DNA of 64,000 nt, taken from contig NZ_GL636091.1 of assembly GCF_000186465.1 (NCBI RefSeq), positions 384,216 to 448,215 of the forward strand. The letters run 5' to 3'. Below, one piece after another: positions 1 through 10,929 of this stretch. A model generated the notes under the pieces. It was not told the DNA's origin. It worked only from the letters and a program-made list of their open reading frames with translations, and searched no databases. The position numbers were made by a program, and so were the translations under genes. The DNA is from Streptococcus australis ATCC 700641. Lineage in GTDB: Bacteria; Bacillota; Bacilli; Lactobacillales; Streptococcaceae. Numbering within the stretch: position 1 is the first letter of the stretch; every line of letters begins with the position of its first letter.

Positions 1-11
1 TTTTTATTTTT

Positions 12-45
12 ATGAAAAAGGATGCTTTGTTACATCCTTTTTCAT
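12..45 (-). terminator. Bidirectional terminator after comX
   Basis: A perfect 13-bp inverted repeat (12-24 and 33-45, 8-nt loop) begins at the end of comX. The GGATG/CATCC core is bordered by A5 and T5 runs, so it can terminate transcription in either direction. Confidence 0.75.
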
Positions 46-524
46 AAATGATGATCCTTGAAATCTTTCAAGTATTCTTGGAGCCTTCTTTTCATCTTTG
101 CTTTTCCTGAAAAACGTTGATTCATCAGTAGTTTATCATATTCTTCTTTTTCTTGATCGGTTAGGTTTTCTCTGAACTCCTTTAGGGCTCCTCTTAATAG
201 GACTAGTTCATCCAAAAAGAGTTCTTTTGATCGAAGTCGATGGCTAATCTCCCCAATCTCTGTATAGGGTACTTTATTTAACTTCCTCTTATCACTTTCT
301 TGTTTTCTAACTTTATCCTTTATGTGATTGCGAAACTTTGTTTTGAAGTAGGTTAATAAGATTTCTTCATTTTCTTCTACTTCAGGATTACTTATTTGTA
401 ACTCATACAGCACTAATCTTCCTTCTTGTTCCCAGTCTGCATGATCCCAAAGGTGAATATAAAATTCCTTCTCACATTTCCATACTATCCATTTTACTTT
501 CTCATATGATTTTTTAAAGTTCAT
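42..524 (-). CDS. comX: Competence-specific sigma factor ComX (SigX)
   Basis: Alternative sigma factor that directs RNA polymerase to the late competence genes (DNA uptake and recombination) carrying the cin-box. The 160-aa length, charged composition and N-terminal MNFKKSYEKVKWIVWKCEKE stretch fit streptococcal ComX, as does the position next to tRNA-Glu and ftsH, where comX1 lies in pneumococcus. The start is set by a strong AAAGGAGG site 4 nt upstream. A tandem ComE-like box and a -10 hexamer lie directly upstream (550-618). It closes the circuit with comCDE and comAB in this window. A second comX copy, usual in relatives, would lie outside the window. No ComW homologue was seen here. Confidence 0.93.
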   Translation of the reverse strand: MNFKKSYEKVKWIVWKCEKEFYIHLWDHADWEQEGRLVLYELQISNPEVEENEEILLTYFKTKFRNHIKDKVRKQESDKRKLNKVPYTEIGEISHRLRSKELFLDELVLLRGALKEFRENLTDQEKEEYDKLLMNQRFSGKAKMKRRLQEYLKDFKDHHL

Positions 525-549
525 TGGACCTCCTTTCTAACTTGTTTTC

Positions 550-618
550 ATTTTAAAGGAGGTTAGGATTTATTTGTGCTGTTTTTTCTATTTGGAATCT
601 TTTCTAACTCTAATCGGT
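550..618 (-). promoter_or_regulatory. comX promoter with ComE-type tandem box
   Basis: Read on the minus strand: ACCGATTAGA (618-609), 12 nt, TCCAAATAGA (596-587), then exactly 31 nt to TAAAAT (555-550). The comC promoter has the same 31-nt spacing and the same -10. There is no -35, as expected for an activated promoter. The distal half-site is degenerate. Assignment to ComE is inferred from the shared pattern at comC and comA. Confidence 0.65.
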
Positions 619-660
619 CTTTATTTTGATAAGAATGTCAAAATAGTGTTTTTATCATAC

Positions 661-692
661 AAAAAAAGTTGCTACGAATGTAACAACTTTTT
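661..692 (-). terminator. Terminator of tRNA-Glu
   Basis: On the minus strand, directly after the tRNA, an 8-bp stem (GTTGTTAC/GTAGCAAC, one G-U pair) with a 4-nt loop is followed by seven Ts. It separates the tRNA from the comX promoter. Confidence 0.85.
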
Positions 693-696
693 GCGA

Positions 697-768
697 TAGT
701 CCGTACGGGATTCGAACCCGTGTTACCGCCGTGAAAAGGCGGTGTCTTAACCCCTTGACCAACGGACC
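697..768 (-). tRNA. tRNA-Glu (TTC)
   Basis: 72-nt cloverleaf. The acceptor GGTCCGT pairs with ACGGACT (first pair G-U), the anticodon loop is CTTTTCA with anticodon TTC, and the T-arm is GGGTTCGAATCCC. No CCA is encoded. It is identical to the copy at 21361-21432, which lies in the opposite orientation on the other side of oriC. Confidence 0.97.
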
Positions 769-786
769 ATTTTTACAACGTAATCT

Positions 787-814
787 ATTATATCAGTTCA
801 TTTTTATCTGTCAA
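787..814 (-). promoter_or_regulatory. Promoter of tRNA-Glu
   Basis: Minus strand: TTGACA (814-809), 16-bp spacer, TATAAT (792-787), ending about 18 nt before the tRNA. Both hexamers match the sigma-A consensus exactly. Confidence 0.85.
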
Positions 815-821
815 TACTTTT

Positions 822-856
822 TTTAAAAAAAGGAGCCGAATTTTTCGGCTCCTTCT
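822..856 (-). terminator. Terminator of ftsH
   Basis: Minus strand: 11-bp perfect stem AAGGAGCCGAA/TTCGGCTCCTT with a 3-nt loop, followed by seven Ts. It ends the long minus-strand division/repair cluster. Confidence 0.88.
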
Positions 857-883
857 AAAAGTTTTAGAAGACTCTAAAGTTTA

Positions 884-2857
884 TTACTTATTTTCTTCCA
901 TTTTAGATTTAATTTCTTCATAAGATAATGGTTTAGATTCTTTTTCTAATTCTAAATCAGTATCTTCTGGCATTTTACCTGTTTCATACAATGACTTAAT
1001 TTGAACACTGTCCAAGGTTTCGTATTTCAACAAGGCTTCTGCAATCAACTTGTGGGTTTCACGATTGTTCTGGATGATTTCGGCCGCTTTATTGCGAGCT
1101 TCATTCAAAAGACTTCTTACTTCTTCATCAATTTCATATGCTGTTTGCTCTGAAATAAATTTTTGAGTTGTTTGAGCTCCAAACATAGCATGGTTACCTT
1201 CGTATTGAACCGGACCAAGTTTTTCACTCATTCCATATTCTGTTACCATGGCACGCGCCATTTGGGTCGCTTGCTCAAAGTCATTGGAAGCCCCTGTGGT
1301 TTGAACGTTAAAGATAATTTCTTCCGCTACACGTCCTCCCATGAGACCAGCTAATTGTTCTTTCATATCTTCTTTAGAAAGTAACATTTGATCTTCTTTT
1401 GGAAGAGCAATCATATAACCGCCTGCACGTCCACGTGGAACAATGGTCACCTTGTGGACAACACGAGCATTAGATAGGACCAATCCAACAATAGTATGCC
1501 CTGCCTCATGGTAAGCAACCAATTCGCGTTCCTTTTGAGAAACTGTTCGGTCTTTCTTGGAAGGACCAGCAATCACACGATCTTCCGCTTCATCAATATC
1601 AGATGCATCGATAACCTTCTTATTGCGACGAGCCGCTACTAGAGCTGCTTCGTTTAAGACGTTTTCAAGATCTGCTCCAACAAATCCTGGTGTTTGTTGG
1701 GCAACCAGTTTCAAGTCAACATCTTTGGCTAATGGTTTATTTTTAGCATGGACACGCAAGATAGCTTCTCGTCCTTTTACATCTGGACGACCAACTAAAA
1801 CCTTCCGGTCAAAACGACCTGGACGAAGAAGGGCTGGATCTAGAACATCGGAACGGTTAGTGGCTGCAATCACGATGATACCTTCGTTTCCTTCAAAACC
1901 ATCCATCTCAATCAAGAGTTGGTTAAGGGTTTGTTCCCGCTCATCATTTCCTCCACCAAGGCCAACTCCCCGTTGACGTCCAACAGCATCAATCTCATCG
2001 ATAAAGATAATGGCTGGTGCTGCTTTTTTAGCGTCCTCAAAGAGTGAACGTACACGGCTTGCACCGACACCGACGAACATTTCTACGAAGTCAGAACCTG
2101 AAATACTAAAGAAAGGTACGCCAGCTTCTCCTGCAACTGCCTTAGCAAGTAATGTTTTACCAGTTCCTGGAGGGCCTTCGAGAAGGACACCTGCTGGAAT
2201 ACGAGCACCCAATTTTGTAAAGCGTTTTGGATCTTTTAAGAATTCAACCACTTCAACAAGTTCTTGTTTTTCTTCTTCAGCCCCTGCTACATCTGAAAAA
2301 CGAACCTTGATATCTTCTTTATTGGTAGCACGCGCTTTGTTACGACCAAAGTTCATAGCACCGCGGGCACCTCCGCCTCCTCCTTGATTCATCATGGAGA
2401 AGAAGAAGAACATGACAATCACAAAGGGTACGATTGAAGTCAGAATGGTAATCCACATTCCACTTGAACTTTCCCGTTTAATAGTGATATCAGCCTTGTG
2501 TTCGGATGCTAAGTTTTGTAATTCTTGAACCGTCAAATCAGACGGTAAGATCACACTCGTGAAGCGAGTCACCTTACTTGGACTTGGAGTGAAAAATTGA
2601 ACTCCTGTATCATCCTTGCTGGTTTTTGCTTTGTTATAGGTACCGGAAATTTCAATGACACTACCGTTTGGCTGGTAGCTAATTTCCTTGACATTGTCTG
2701 ATTTAAGCTCTTTTACCAATTCTGTATAATTGATTTGTTGGCTTTGTCCGATACTGTTTCCCGCAAAGAAATACTGAAAACCTGTAACAGCAGCCACTAT
2801 AATCAATAAGTATAGAAAAGGATTTCGAACAAAACCATTATTTTTGTTATTTTTCAT
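884..2857 (-). CDS. ftsH: ATP-dependent zinc metalloprotease FtsH
   Basis: Membrane-anchored AAA+ protease that degrades damaged membrane proteins and some regulators. The 657 residues contain two N-terminal membrane segments (about 13-31 and 134-155) bracketing an extracytoplasmic domain, a Gly-rich linker, Walker A GPPGTGKT (228-235), Walker B FIDEID (285-290), the second region of homology with RPGRFDR (345-351), and the zinc-binding HEAGH (450-454). It is full length, as in other streptococci, and is the last gene of the minus-strand cluster. It sits 10 nt after hpt, which suggests co-transcription, and is followed by a strong terminator. Confidence 0.98.
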   Translation of the reverse strand: MKNNKNNGFVRNPFLYLLIIVAAVTGFQYFFAGNSIGQSQQINYTELVKELKSDNVKEISYQPNGSVIEISGTYNKAKTSKDDTGVQFFTPSPSKVTRFTSVILPSDLTVQELQNLASEHKADITIKRESSSGMWITILTSIVPFVIVMFFFFSMMNQGGGGGARGAMNFGRNKARATNKEDIKVRFSDVAGAEEEKQELVEVVEFLKDPKRFTKLGARIPAGVLLEGPPGTGKTLLAKAVAGEAGVPFFSISGSDFVEMFVGVGASRVRSLFEDAKKAAPAIIFIDEIDAVGRQRGVGLGGGNDEREQTLNQLLIEMDGFEGNEGIIVIAATNRSDVLDPALLRPGRFDRKVLVGRPDVKGREAILRVHAKNKPLAKDVDLKLVAQQTPGFVGADLENVLNEAALVAARRNKKVIDASDIDEAEDRVIAGPSKKDRTVSQKERELVAYHEAGHTIVGLVLSNARVVHKVTIVPRGRAGGYMIALPKEDQMLLSKEDMKEQLAGLMGGRVAEEIIFNVQTTGASNDFEQATQMARAMVTEYGMSEKLGPVQYEGNHAMFGAQTTQKFISEQTAYEIDEEVRSLLNEARNKAAEIIQNNRETHKLIAEALLKYETLDSVQIKSLYETGKMPEDTDLELEKESKPLSYEEIKSKMEENK

Positions 2858-2867
2858 CTAGTTTCCT

Positions 2868-3410
2868 CTATTTTGAATACACTTCTTCTTTCAACACTCC
2901 GATATAAGGAAGGTTTCGATAATTTTCGTCGTAGTCTAAACCATAGCCCACAACAAACTCATTTGGAATGGTAAAGCAAGTGTAATCTGCTTCAATCTCA
3001 ACTAAGCGTCCTTCAGGTTTGTCCAACAAAGTAGCAATTTTAACAGATGCTGGTTGACGTCCTTCAAACAATTCTTTCAAACTCTTAAGAGTTTTACCAG
3101 TATCAATGATATCTTCAACAAAGAGAATATCACGTCCCTTAATGTCTTGGTCCATATCTTTGATAATATTGATCACGCCTGAGCTTGATGTTCCACCATG
3201 ATAACTAGACACCAGCATAAAATCCAACTCAATATGCGTATCAATATGTTTGATTAATTCTGCCATAAATGGGACTGACCCTTTTAGAATCCCTACTAAA
3301 ATTGGATTTTTTCCTTGGTAGTCTTCTGTCAGTTTTTGACCAAGTTCACGTGCTGCAGCTACGATTTCATCGTGGGAAATGAGTATCTTTTTGATATCTT
3401 GTTCTAACAT
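2868..3410 (-). CDS. hpt: Hypoxanthine-guanine phosphoribosyltransferase
   Basis: Cytosolic purine-salvage enzyme converting hypoxanthine and guanine to IMP and GMP with PRPP. The 180-aa length is typical. The PRPP-binding loop [13 protein letters not shown] (95-107) and the GILKGS loop (40-45) are intact. It lies between tilS (5-nt gap) and ftsH (10-nt gap), the conserved tilS-hpt-ftsH order of Firmicutes, and is probably transcribed with them. Confidence 0.97.
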   Translation of the reverse strand: MLEQDIKKILISHDEIVAAARELGQKLTEDYQGKNPILVGILKGSVPFMAELIKHIDTHIELDFMLVSSYHGGTSSSGVINIIKDMDQDIKGRDILFVEDIIDTGKTLKSLKELFEGRQPASVKIATLLDKPEGRLVEIEADYTCFTIPNEFVVGYGLDYDENYRNLPYIGVLKEEVYSK

Positions 3411-3415
3411 CTTTT

Positions 3416-4690
3416 TTACCTATCTATTTTCTGGATATAAATTGTATCCTTCATTATACCATTTTTTAATTCCTTACTCAAATCACTGATCGCAATTTCA
3501 GGAATAGCCAGTATTTGTTTATCTTGTTCTAAAACCACCAGATTATTTCGTTGATCTAAAGGGATTTTTTGGTTAATCAACAATCTGCTAATTTTTCTAT
3601 GGTGACCGTTCATCAGAATACGATCTCCCCTTTTACGGGGGCGAATAGAAACTGGATGGTTATTTGGAAGTGGGATAACCTCCATATATGAATCGCTCGG
3701 CTCTACTCCAAATAAAAAGCGATAAGCACCTACTGTCTTTATGGTTCCAAATTGTAACAAATCTTCTGACATTCGGTCATCCGTCCTACGACTGATTTTC
3801 CTAATTTCAAAATAGTGATAATCTTTGTAAAGTTCATAACCATTCTTTAGAACTTGTTGCGTGTTAGATTTGGTCACTACTATTCTATGTAATTGTTCAA
3901 ATTGTGCCCGACTTAATTGCAAATCTGGAAAACCAGCTAGATACTCTTCCAGCAAATAAATCTGAACAGCTGGTGATTGCTTTTGAAACTGCGTCACATC
4001 TTGTGGATTCAAATCTTTGGTCAACTCTTTTAAAGCCTGGTGCCAATGACTGAGATCCTCTCCTAAGTTGACCAAAGCACTTATCACTTGAGGATTTTCT
4101 TCTTCTAACAGTGGGAGATAACGATGACGGATACGATTACGGAAGTAGTCTAAAGAGCGATTACTCTTATCCTCATAATGAAAAATTTCTGGAAAATCCT
4201 TTTTTTTGAAATGTAAGAGGGGACGGATCAACATACCCTGTCCAAATGGTTGTTTTAAAGGAATGCCTTTTAAATGCCGCGGACGACTTCCACGAATCAC
4301 ACGCATTAAAATCGTTTCTGCCTGATCATCCATATGATGAGCGGTGACGATAGCACTACAAGCTTCTTCTTTCATAACTTTTTCAAAGAAGTCATAGCGG
4401 AATTGTCTAGCTCGGCTTTCCGAAAAAGGACCAGAGAAATGGGCAACCTTCAGTGGTAGATGTTTTGCTTCAGCTAATTCCCGAATTCCTCTTTCCTCCT
4501 GGTCAGCTTCAACGCGTTGGTGATGATTGACATGAGCAAGAACGAGGTCAATTCCCAATTGATGCTGGTAATGGTAGAGCCAATCTAGTAAGGTCATGGA
4601 GTCCACCCCTCCTGATAAAGCCAAAAGGACTTTTTGATGAGATTCAAAAAGTCCCTCCTTTTGACAGAACTGAAGAAATTTTTCTTTCAT
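3416..4690 (-). CDS. tilS: tRNA(Ile)-lysidine synthase
   Basis: Modifies C34 of the CAU-anticodon tRNA-Ile to lysidine so that it reads AUA instead of AUG. This modification is essential. The N-terminal PP-loop ATPase motif SGGVDS is at 26-31, followed by the ATP-pyrophosphatase domain (with HHMDDQAET) and a C-terminal tRNA-binding region. Length 424 aa. The ATG overlaps the stop of the preceding serine-hydrolase gene by one base, implying translational coupling. Confidence 0.96.
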   Translation of the reverse strand: MKEKFLQFCQKEGLFESHQKVLLALSGGVDSMTLLDWLYHYQHQLGIDLVLAHVNHHQRVEADQEERGIRELAEAKHLPLKVAHFSGPFSESRARQFRYDFFEKVMKEEACSAIVTAHHMDDQAETILMRVIRGSRPRHLKGIPLKQPFGQGMLIRPLLHFKKKDFPEIFHYEDKSNRSLDYFRNRIRHRYLPLLEEENPQVISALVNLGEDLSHWHQALKELTKDLNPQDVTQFQKQSPAVQIYLLEEYLAGFPDLQLSRAQFEQLHRIVVTKSNTQQVLKNGYELYKDYHYFEIRKISRRTDDRMSEDLLQFGTIKTVGAYRFLFGVEPSDSYMEVIPLPNNHPVSIRPRKRGDRILMNGHHRKISRLLINQKIPLDQRNNLVVLEQDKQILAIPEIAISDLSKELKNGIMKDTIYIQKIDR

Positions 4691-5973
4691 TACTGTAAGA
4701 CCTCATAAATATCTTTGGCAATTGCTGAGATAGTCTCGTAATCAGAGTGATCCGTAAAAATAGCCAAAATAAATGGTGAATCTGTATAAACAATGGCGAC
4801 ATCATGACGGAAATCATAGGCATCTCCAATCTTGTGAGCGACCTTAACTGGGATATCTTTTGAAATTCGTTGATCATCAAAGCGAGTATCCGATAAAGCA
4901 TCAATGATTCCACCATTTTGTTGGTAGATAGCTTCCATAACATTCCCTGCCATTTTGGCAGATGCCATTCTATTTTCTACATTCCATGTTTTTCCTGCAA
5001 TCTTATTCGTCACCTTTTGAAATTCTTTGTCTGATTGATGCGTCACATAATAGCCTAAAATATTATGAGCCACATTATCAGATTCTTTGGCCACCCGGTT
5101 AATCAAATCAGCGACGGTATAATCCTTATCATCCGGTGTTTTTGAAATACTTCCACTGCCTTCCGGTTCATAAGCTCCAGGATAATCATTGACTTCTTTT
5201 GTATATTTTAAGGGAGTCTGCAAATCTACATGATTCTCATTCAACTCTTTTTGAGTATAGTACAAATATAAAAGCTTGGCTATACTGGCAGAATACATTT
5301 CCTGGTCTTCATGTATCCCAGCAGTCTTTCCAGTATCCACTTGCTTCACGTAAACTGCAATTCCATCTTTGTTGTACTTCTGATTCAGAATCGCTTGGAC
5401 TTTTTCCATCCGATTATCTGTAGCAGAAAGTTCATCTTTTGAAATCCAACCCTGGCCAGAAATTTCTAGGTAGGTCCCTTTTAAAGTTTTGGCACTCTTG
5501 GTGATTTCCACCTTGCTATAGGGAGCCAGACTTGTTTTTTTGCTTTTTGCGCCATTTACCAAGGGTTGATCATAAACTGTAAAAGAGGATGACAACCACA
5601 TGGTCTTATTTTCTTCTGTTAATTCCAAAATCGAATCTTCGTAAATTTGATCTTGATCAGCTACTACATACTGTTTATTCGATAATTTAAAAACAGATTT
5701 GCCTTGATCATTGACAAACAATTGATCGACAGTGAAGGGAGTATCAGGCTTGATCTCCCCAACTTTTTGACTCAATTCTGGATCTGAATAGGTCACAATT
5801 GGCTGATAAACATTTGGATTGGACGGGATGGAGACAAAGAAATGGTCTTGAGTCCCTATTTGGCTAGTGTAGGAAGAATCAGAAGTTAAAGGAACTTGGG
5901 GCTGGGAGGAGTCCGATAAGGGTTGGGTGGCTAAGAAAGTAGGAAAAACCATCCAATAAACTAACTTATTCAT
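4690..5973 (-). CDS. Secreted serine hydrolase of the class A beta-lactamase fold
   Basis: A 427-aa exported protein. A short N-terminal hydrophobic stretch is followed by a linker and SH3-like region (about 40-190) and a C-terminal penicillin-recognising domain. Catalytic SxxK is SIAK (230-233), SDN is at 298-300, and the third motif is KIG (381-383) instead of KTG. Pneumococcus has a homologous gene at the same place between divIC and tilS. True beta-lactamase activity is doubtful, and a cell-wall-related role is more likely but inferred. The ATG overlaps the end of the 42-aa gene by 8 nt (ATGAATAA). Confidence 0.85.
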   Translation of the reverse strand: MNKLVYWMVFPTFLATQPLSDSSQPQVPLTSDSSYTSQIGTQDHFFVSIPSNPNVYQPIVTYSDPELSQKVGEIKPDTPFTVDQLFVNDQGKSVFKLSNKQYVVADQDQIYEDSILELTEENKTMWLSSSFTVYDQPLVNGAKSKKTSLAPYSKVEITKSAKTLKGTYLEISGQGWISKDELSATDNRMEKVQAILNQKYNKDGIAVYVKQVDTGKTAGIHEDQEMYSASIAKLLYLYYTQKELNENHVDLQTPLKYTKEVNDYPGAYEPEGSGSISKTPDDKDYTVADLINRVAKESDNVAHNILGYYVTHQSDKEFQKVTNKIAGKTWNVENRMASAKMAGNVMEAIYQQNGGIIDALSDTRFDDQRISKDIPVKVAHKIGDAYDFRHDVAIVYTDSPFILAIFTDHSDYETISAIAKDIYEVLQ

Positions 5974-6094
5974 CCTTGCTCCTTTCCTGATTTTCTTCCT
6001 GCAATTTTAAGGCTTGATTCTTTTTAGCTAACTCTTCTAATTTTGTATCAGAATATTCTAGAAATTGTTGAACGGTTTTTACAATATTTTCCAT
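5966..6094 (-). CDS. Conserved 42-residue protein between divIC and the serine hydrolase
   Basis: A small gene encoding [20 protein letters not shown] followed by a charged Lys/Glu-rich helical tail. Its ATG overlaps the divIC stop by 1 nt (TAATG) and its end overlaps the next start by 8 nt, the tight coupling seen throughout this operon. Pneumococcus has a similar ~42-residue gene at the same position. No known domain and no membrane segment are apparent. The predicted structure is a single amphipathic or coiled-coil helix. The position next to divIC suggests, but does not show, a link to division. Confidence 0.82.
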   Translation of the reverse strand: MENIVKTVQQFLEYSDTKLEELAKKNQALKLQEENQERSKDE

Positions 6095-6462
6095 TATTTC
6101 GGTAATAAGTTAGGTATCGTATAAATATATTCGCCATCTTTAGAGAAGGAATATTTTGCGCGTGCATATTTTGCAGCGTATTCGTCATCCTTCAATTTCT
6201 CTACGATATCCTTTTGATATTCTTTTTCCTCAAGGGTTTGCTGATATTGTTCTTGCAATTGAACGTATTGTTGTTTGCGTTTTTGAAGCGTCTGGTAACT
6301 CTGAGCCAGATTATAGGTTGGAAGAATGAACAATAAAATAATTAAAATGAGAACCCAACCCATAAATCGGTTCTGTTTTTTTTGCTCCTCATTCTGGTAT
6401 TTCCGACGCTGATGTTCGTCTTGAATATACCGATTATTCATTTGTACAATATTTTTAGGCAT
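6094..6462 (-). CDS. divIC: Septum formation initiator, DivIC/FtsB family
   Basis: Bitopic membrane protein that, with FtsL and DivIB, forms the divisome subcomplex activating septal peptidoglycan synthesis. The 122 residues comprise a basic cytoplasmic N-terminus, one membrane helix (about 35-52: [14 protein letters not shown]), then a predicted extracytoplasmic coiled coil (about 58-100) and a short tail. The start overlaps the rqcP end by 8 nt. Placement between rqcP and the 42-aa gene matches other streptococci. Confidence 0.93.
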   Translation of the reverse strand: MPKNIVQMNNRYIQDEHQRRKYQNEEQKKQNRFMGWVLILIILLFILPTYNLAQSYQTLQKRKQQYVQLQEQYQQTLEEKEYQKDIVEKLKDDEYAAKYARAKYSFSKDGEYIYTIPNLLPK

Positions 6463-6721
6463 CTTCTTCTATCCTTGTTTCACGAATGATTTCATACATT
6501 TTAGACGCATCTTCTTTTTTGGTACTATCTAACATTTCTAATACTTTTACTGTCAATAGCTTATTTCCAAATCGAACTTCGACTTCGTTATTTACCTTCA
6601 AATCAGTTGAACTTTTTGCTAGGACCCCATTGACTTTGATTCGCCCCTTGTCAGCTACTTCTTTAGCTACAGGACGTCTTTTGATAATGCGGGAAACTTT
6701 TAAAAATTTATCTAATCTCAT
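6455..6721 (-). CDS. rqcP: S4-domain RNA-binding protein RqcP (YabO/Hsp15 type)
   Basis: An 88-aa protein consisting of one S4 RNA-binding domain ([20 protein letters not shown] at the N-terminus) and a short acidic tail. Firmicute homologues work in ribosome-associated quality control, helping RqcH add alanine tails to stalled nascent chains. The RqcP name rests on family knowledge and on synteny with mfd and divIC. It overlaps divIC by 8 nt and follows mfd after 63 nt. Confidence 0.9.
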   Translation of the reverse strand: MRLDKFLKVSRIIKRRPVAKEVADKGRIKVNGVLAKSSTDLKVNNEVEVRFGNKLLTVKVLEMLDSTKKEDASKMYEIIRETRIEEDA

Positions 6722-6784
6722 CGTATCACCTCTAATGTATTATTGTACCATTTTTTTAGAAAGAGCCTAGTAAAATCTTTCTTT

Positions 6785-9700
6785 CTAGTCTTGTTTTTCC
6801 ATTTTTTCCTGCTTGATGGACAGTAATTTTTCCCCAAATTGTCGCAAGCCTTCTAAAATTTCGAAGTCTTTCTTATTTCGCACATCAAAGATTAATTCAA
6901 TCAATCCTTGGCTTTCTGCAATACGAGCTTTTAAATTAGTTGCTGATAAGGCAGCGAAATAATCTTGAGTCAAGAAAAGTTGCTTGGTAATTGGCTCAAA
7001 TTTCACTATTAGTTGCTGGTCTTTTCGATCGACTACTTTAACAAAGACCTGGTCCAGATAAGATTTGATAAACCCTATTTCTAGTAGATAGGCTACCACA
7101 TCTGGGTATTCTCCGAATCGATCAATCAATTCGTCTTGCAAGAGCTCATAATCTTCTTGAACTTGAATTTCTCGAATGCGTTTGTAAATTTCAATTTTTT
7201 GACGTTCATCGGAAATATAGTCACTTGGAATGTAGGCATCAATTTGGAGATTGAGCTCCGCATTTCCTTTTTGACGTTTTTTTTCTTTTCCTTGTTTCTT
7301 CTCAATAGCAGCTTCGAGTAACTGTGAATACATTTCAAATCCGACAGAATCAATAAAGCCAGACTGAGAAGCTCCTAAAATATTTCCCGCACCTCGAATA
7401 GACAAGTCTCGCATAGCAATCTTAAAGCCAGACCCCAACTCAGTGAAACCTTTGATGGCTTCGAGACGCTTTTCAGAAACTTCTGTCAAGGTTTTGTCCG
7501 GCCGGTACATCAAGTAGGCATAGGCAATGCGATTGCTTCGGCCGACACGACCTCTCAATTGGTAAAGGGTAGACAAGCCCATATGATCGGCATTCTCAAT
7601 GAAGAGGGTGTTGGCATTTGGGATATCCACCCCTGTTTCAATAATGGTTGTTGTGACCAAAATATCATACTCACCTTCAATGAAATCCATTAAGGTGTTT
7701 TCCAACCGCACTTCACTCATCTGTCCATGGACAAACCCAATAGAAGCTTCTGGAACTAATTCTTGTAGTTCTGAAACCTTTTGTTCAATGGTATCTACCT
7801 TGTTGTAAAGATAATAAACCTGACCTCCCCGATCCATCTCCCGACGAATGGCATCTCGGATAATGGTTGGATTGGTTTCTAAGACATAAGTTTGAACAGG
7901 ATAACGATTAGTCGGCGGGGTTTCAATAACGGACAAATCCCGAATCCCCAACATAGACATGTGGAGGGTACGAGGAATGGGCGTTGCCGTCAAGGTTAAG
8001 ACATCGACCTTTTTCTTTAATTCCTTGAGGGTTTCCTTGTGTTTGACACCGAACCGTTGCTCCTCATCAATCACGATGAGCCCAAGATCCGAAAATTCCA
8101 CATCTTTAGACAAGAGACGGTGGGTTCCAATCAAAATATCGACCTGGCCTTTTTTAAGTTTTTCCAAAGTTTCTTTTTGCTCAGCACGACTCCGGAAACG
8201 ACTCAAGACATCGACTTCTACTGGAAAGGCCTCGAAGCGTTCTTTAAAATTGGCATAGTGCTGTTGAGCTAGGACCGTTGTCGGAACTAATACAGCTACT
8301 TGTTTGTGGTCTTTGACAGCTTTAAAGGCTGCTCGCATGGCTACTTCTGTCTTCCCAAAGCCCACGTCACCGACCAAGAGGCGATCCATAGGACTTGAAG
8401 ACTCCATATCCTTCTTAATTTCTTGGATAGAACGAATCTGATCATCTGTTTCAACATATGGAAAGGCCTGGTCAAAAGCTTCTTGGTTCTCATCGTCTGG
8501 AGTAAAGGCAAAGCCTTGTAATTGACTTCGCTCTGCATAGAGTTGAATCAGATCATCTGCAATATCCTCTACTTCTTGACGGACCTTTTGTTTGGCCTTT
8601 TGGAAGCGACCATCGTTAAGTTTGTTGATTTTAGGAGGCTTGCCATCACTCGCAACATACTTGGACAGCATCTGGATTTGATCCACAGGAATGGAAATCC
8701 GGTCCCCATTTTGATACTGGATGGAGACATAATCTCGGTGAACACCAGAAATTTCAATGGTTTCTAGTCCTAAATACTGACCGATTCCATGAACCTGGTG
8801 AACGACGTAGTCTCCCTTTTCCAACTCATTGTAGTTTTTTAACCGCTCCGCGTTGGAAATGGTTTGCCGACGGATCTTTCGTTTAACCTTTTTCTGGAAA
8901 ATTTCTGTCTCTGTAATGAGGACAATCTTCTCATCCACAAAATGGAATCCACGCGCCAAACCACCGATGACCAACTGGCTCTGTCCAGGATGAAGCTGAT
9001 CAGGTGCAAGATAATCCAGATCAATACCATAATCTCTCAAGTGCTCTTGTAACTGCTGGAAACCTTGTTTACTCGTCACCTGAAGAATAACCGTATAGTC
9101 TTGTTTACGGAATCGGTCAATTTCATCTTTTAAGAGAGTAAACTGACTAAAGAATTCCTGCATGGGGTATTGGTTAAAAGAATAGAGGGCATCGAATCGC
9201 AGATTTCCCAAGCCTTTTTGGAAATTTGAAAAATAAGAAGCTGGTTTATAAGTGCGTAAAAGAGCACTATTGTCCGCAAAATACTGGGCTTCTGCGAAAG
9301 AGCGACTCTTTTGTAGATCCTCTGTCAAAAGGTTAGCAACTTCTACATCAAACCGCGTTTCCTGATCCATGATTTTATAGTAATCATCCAAAAAAACAGG
9401 AGCATGTTTGGGCAGGTAATCAAAGAGAGTGTAGGTTTGCTGATAAAAAAGAGAGAGAAATTTTCGACTATCTGCATGAAGACGCTGGTGATGCGCTTCT
9501 GTGAGAACCTCAGTCAAATAGGATTTAAACTCTGGATTGGGGCTTTTTTGAATCAGCTTCTCTAGGTTCTTCTGCCCTCTTAGAAAATCATCTTTAGTTA
9601 GTAGCATATCACTAACTGGATGAACCGTTATCGTATCTAGATTTTTTAGTGAACGTTGAGTCTCTGGAGAAAAAGTCCGAATGCCATCAATCTCATCTCC

Positions 9701-10297
9701 AAAAAATTCCATACGATAAGGAAAATCTTGACTGGCTTCAAAAAGATCTACAATATCCCCTCGGAGACTAAACTCTCCCTGTTGGCTCACCTGTGAAACC
9801 TTTTGATAGCCCATGGCCAGTAGGGTATCTTTCAACTCTGTCAGATTTTTTTCTTCTCCAACAGAGAAAGATTGAATCATAGAGCTGACAGTCTTTGGAT
9901 TAGGTAAGAGCAAACGGCTACCACTTACATTGGCAATAACGATTCCTTCTTTTTCTGGAGCTAGGAGAAAGTCCAGAGCTTCCAGACGAGAAAAGACCCG
10001 TTCCTGGGAAGCAAAGACAAACTCTGCCAAGGGATTGTCATCTCCAAGGAAAAGATAGACCTTTTCTTCGCCTAATAATCCCAATAAATCACTGGCGAGC
10101 CGTTCTGCTTCATTTTGGGAGGAGGTCAAGACCAAGACCTTGTGTCCATCTTCGACAACTGTTGCCATCGTAATGGCTTTCGTAGATGAAGACAATCCTA
10201 GTAAAAGAGAGCGACTTCTTTTTTGCTGGTCCTGTTGCCATTTTCTGATATCTTTGTTTTGTTGAAATAGATCAACCAGTGTCTTATATTTATCCAT
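6785..10297 (-). CDS. mfd: Transcription-repair coupling factor Mfd
   Basis: A DNA translocase that removes stalled RNA polymerase at lesions and recruits UvrA. The N-terminal UvrB-like module (with GSRLLLP), the RNA-polymerase-interacting domain ([16 protein letters not shown]), a RecG-like helicase with GDVGFGKTE and the DEEQ box, and a C-terminal TRCF domain are all present. I place the start at [10 protein letters not shown] (10297), giving 1170 aa. That start overlaps the pth stop by 8 nt (ATGGATAA), like other junctions here. The frame stays open 33 nt further upstream but that extension is unlikely. Confidence 0.96.
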   Translation of the reverse strand: MDKYKTLVDLFQQNKDIRKWQQDQQKRSRSLLLGLSSSTKAITMATVVEDGHKVLVLTSSQNEAERLASDLLGLLGEEKVYLFLGDDNPLAEFVFASQERVFSRLEALDFLLAPEKEGIVIANVSGSRLLLPNPKTVSSMIQSFSVGEEKNLTELKDTLLAMGYQKVSQVSQQGEFSLRGDIVDLFEASQDFPYRMEFFGDEIDGIRTFSPETQRSLKNLDTITVHPVSDMLLTKDDFLRGQKNLEKLIQKSPNPEFKSYLTEVLTEAHHQRLHADSRKFLSLFYQQTYTLFDYLPKHAPVFLDDYYKIMDQETRFDVEVANLLTEDLQKSRSFAEAQYFADNSALLRTYKPASYFSNFQKGLGNLRFDALYSFNQYPMQEFFSQFTLLKDEIDRFRKQDYTVILQVTSKQGFQQLQEHLRDYGIDLDYLAPDQLHPGQSQLVIGGLARGFHFVDEKIVLITETEIFQKKVKRKIRRQTISNAERLKNYNELEKGDYVVHQVHGIGQYLGLETIEISGVHRDYVSIQYQNGDRISIPVDQIQMLSKYVASDGKPPKINKLNDGRFQKAKQKVRQEVEDIADDLIQLYAERSQLQGFAFTPDDENQEAFDQAFPYVETDDQIRSIQEIKKDMESSSPMDRLLVGDVGFGKTEVAMRAAFKAVKDHKQVAVLVPTTVLAQQHYANFKERFEAFPVEVDVLSRFRSRAEQKETLEKLKKGQVDILIGTHRLLSKDVEFSDLGLIVIDEEQRFGVKHKETLKELKKKVDVLTLTATPIPRTLHMSMLGIRDLSVIETPPTNRYPVQTYVLETNPTIIRDAIRREMDRGGQVYYLYNKVDTIEQKVSELQELVPEASIGFVHGQMSEVRLENTLMDFIEGEYDILVTTTIIETGVDIPNANTLFIENADHMGLSTLYQLRGRVGRSNRIAYAYLMYRPDKTLTEVSEKRLEAIKGFTELGSGFKIAMRDLSIRGAGNILGASQSGFIDSVGFEMYSQLLEAAIEKKQGKEKKRQKGNAELNLQIDAYIPSDYISDERQKIEIYKRIREIQVQEDYELLQDELIDRFGEYPDVVAYLLEIGFIKSYLDQVFVKVVDRKDQQLIVKFEPITKQLFLTQDYFAALSATNLKARIAESQGLIELIFDVRNKKDFEILEGLRQFGEKLLSIKQEKMEKQD

Positions 10298-10859
10298 TGT
10301 ATTGTTGCATTGTTTTTTCAAATTGACCATCTTTCAAATAAAAACGAAGGGCTTCTTCTGACTTGTCGATGGCAAGGAGGATGGTTGCATAATCATCCTG
10401 ATCGAATTTCCCTAAGACATGGTGGACTACTGACATACCTTGCTTGGGTCTCCCAATTCCAATCTTGATGCGATTAAAGGTCTGAGTTCCAATATGGTTG
10501 ATGATCGACTTGATTCCGTTGTGGCCTCCAGCTGACCCTTTGGTACGAAGGCGAATCTTACCGACTTCCATATCCAAGTCATCATAAATAACGACCAAAT
10601 CTTCCACCTCTAAGCCATAATAGGTTAAAAGTGCGTGCACGGCCTTGCCACTCTCATTCATGAAGGTGGTTGGTTTGACTAAAAAGACCTTTTCTCCATC
10701 TATAAAGGTTGAGGTCACATCTGCTTGAAAAATCTTATCATGTGAGAAGGTGAGGTTGAGAGACTTCGCCAACTGGTCCACTAGCATAAACCCTACATTA
10801 TGTTTGGTTTCCACATACTTATCTCCCGGATTCCCCAATCCGACGATTAATTTTGTCAT
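10290..10859 (-). CDS. pth: Peptidyl-tRNA hydrolase
   Basis: Cleaves peptides from tRNAs released prematurely from ribosomes. It is essential and cytosolic. The 189-aa sequence begins [20 protein letters not shown], with Asn10 and the catalytic His20 conserved, and has the DDLD motif near residue 93. It lies 70 nt after ychF and is coupled to mfd by an 8-nt overlap. A hairpin lies in the gap from ychF. Confidence 0.97.
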   Translation of the reverse strand: MTKLIVGLGNPGDKYVETKHNVGFMLVDQLAKSLNLTFSHDKIFQADVTSTFIDGEKVFLVKPTTFMNESGKAVHALLTYYGLEVEDLVVIYDDLDMEVGKIRLRTKGSAGGHNGIKSIINHIGTQTFNRIKIGIGRPKQGMSVVHHVLGKFDQDDYATILLAIDKSEEALRFYLKDGQFEKTMQQYNG

Positions 10860-10878
10860 TTGCTTTCCCTTTCAAAAG

Positions 10879-10912
10879 CCAAAAGGGTTGGAATTTTTTT
10901 CCAACCTTTTGG
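10879..10912 (-). terminator. Hairpin between ychF and pth
   Basis: Long imperfect inverted repeat (CCAAAAGGGTTGGAA and TTCCAACCTTTTGG, one bulged G) with a 5-nt loop. Minus-strand transcripts from ychF meet it just after the stop codon. The T-tract is partly inside the stem, so termination may be partial. Confidence 0.5.
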
Positions 10913-10929
10913 TTATTCACTTGTTTTCT

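Noticed and set aside
10298..10330. Eleven-codon N-terminal extension of Mfd inside pth
   Set aside because: The family start MDKYKTL at 10297 overlaps the pth stop by 8 nt, as at other junctions here. The extension adds a non-conserved sequence.
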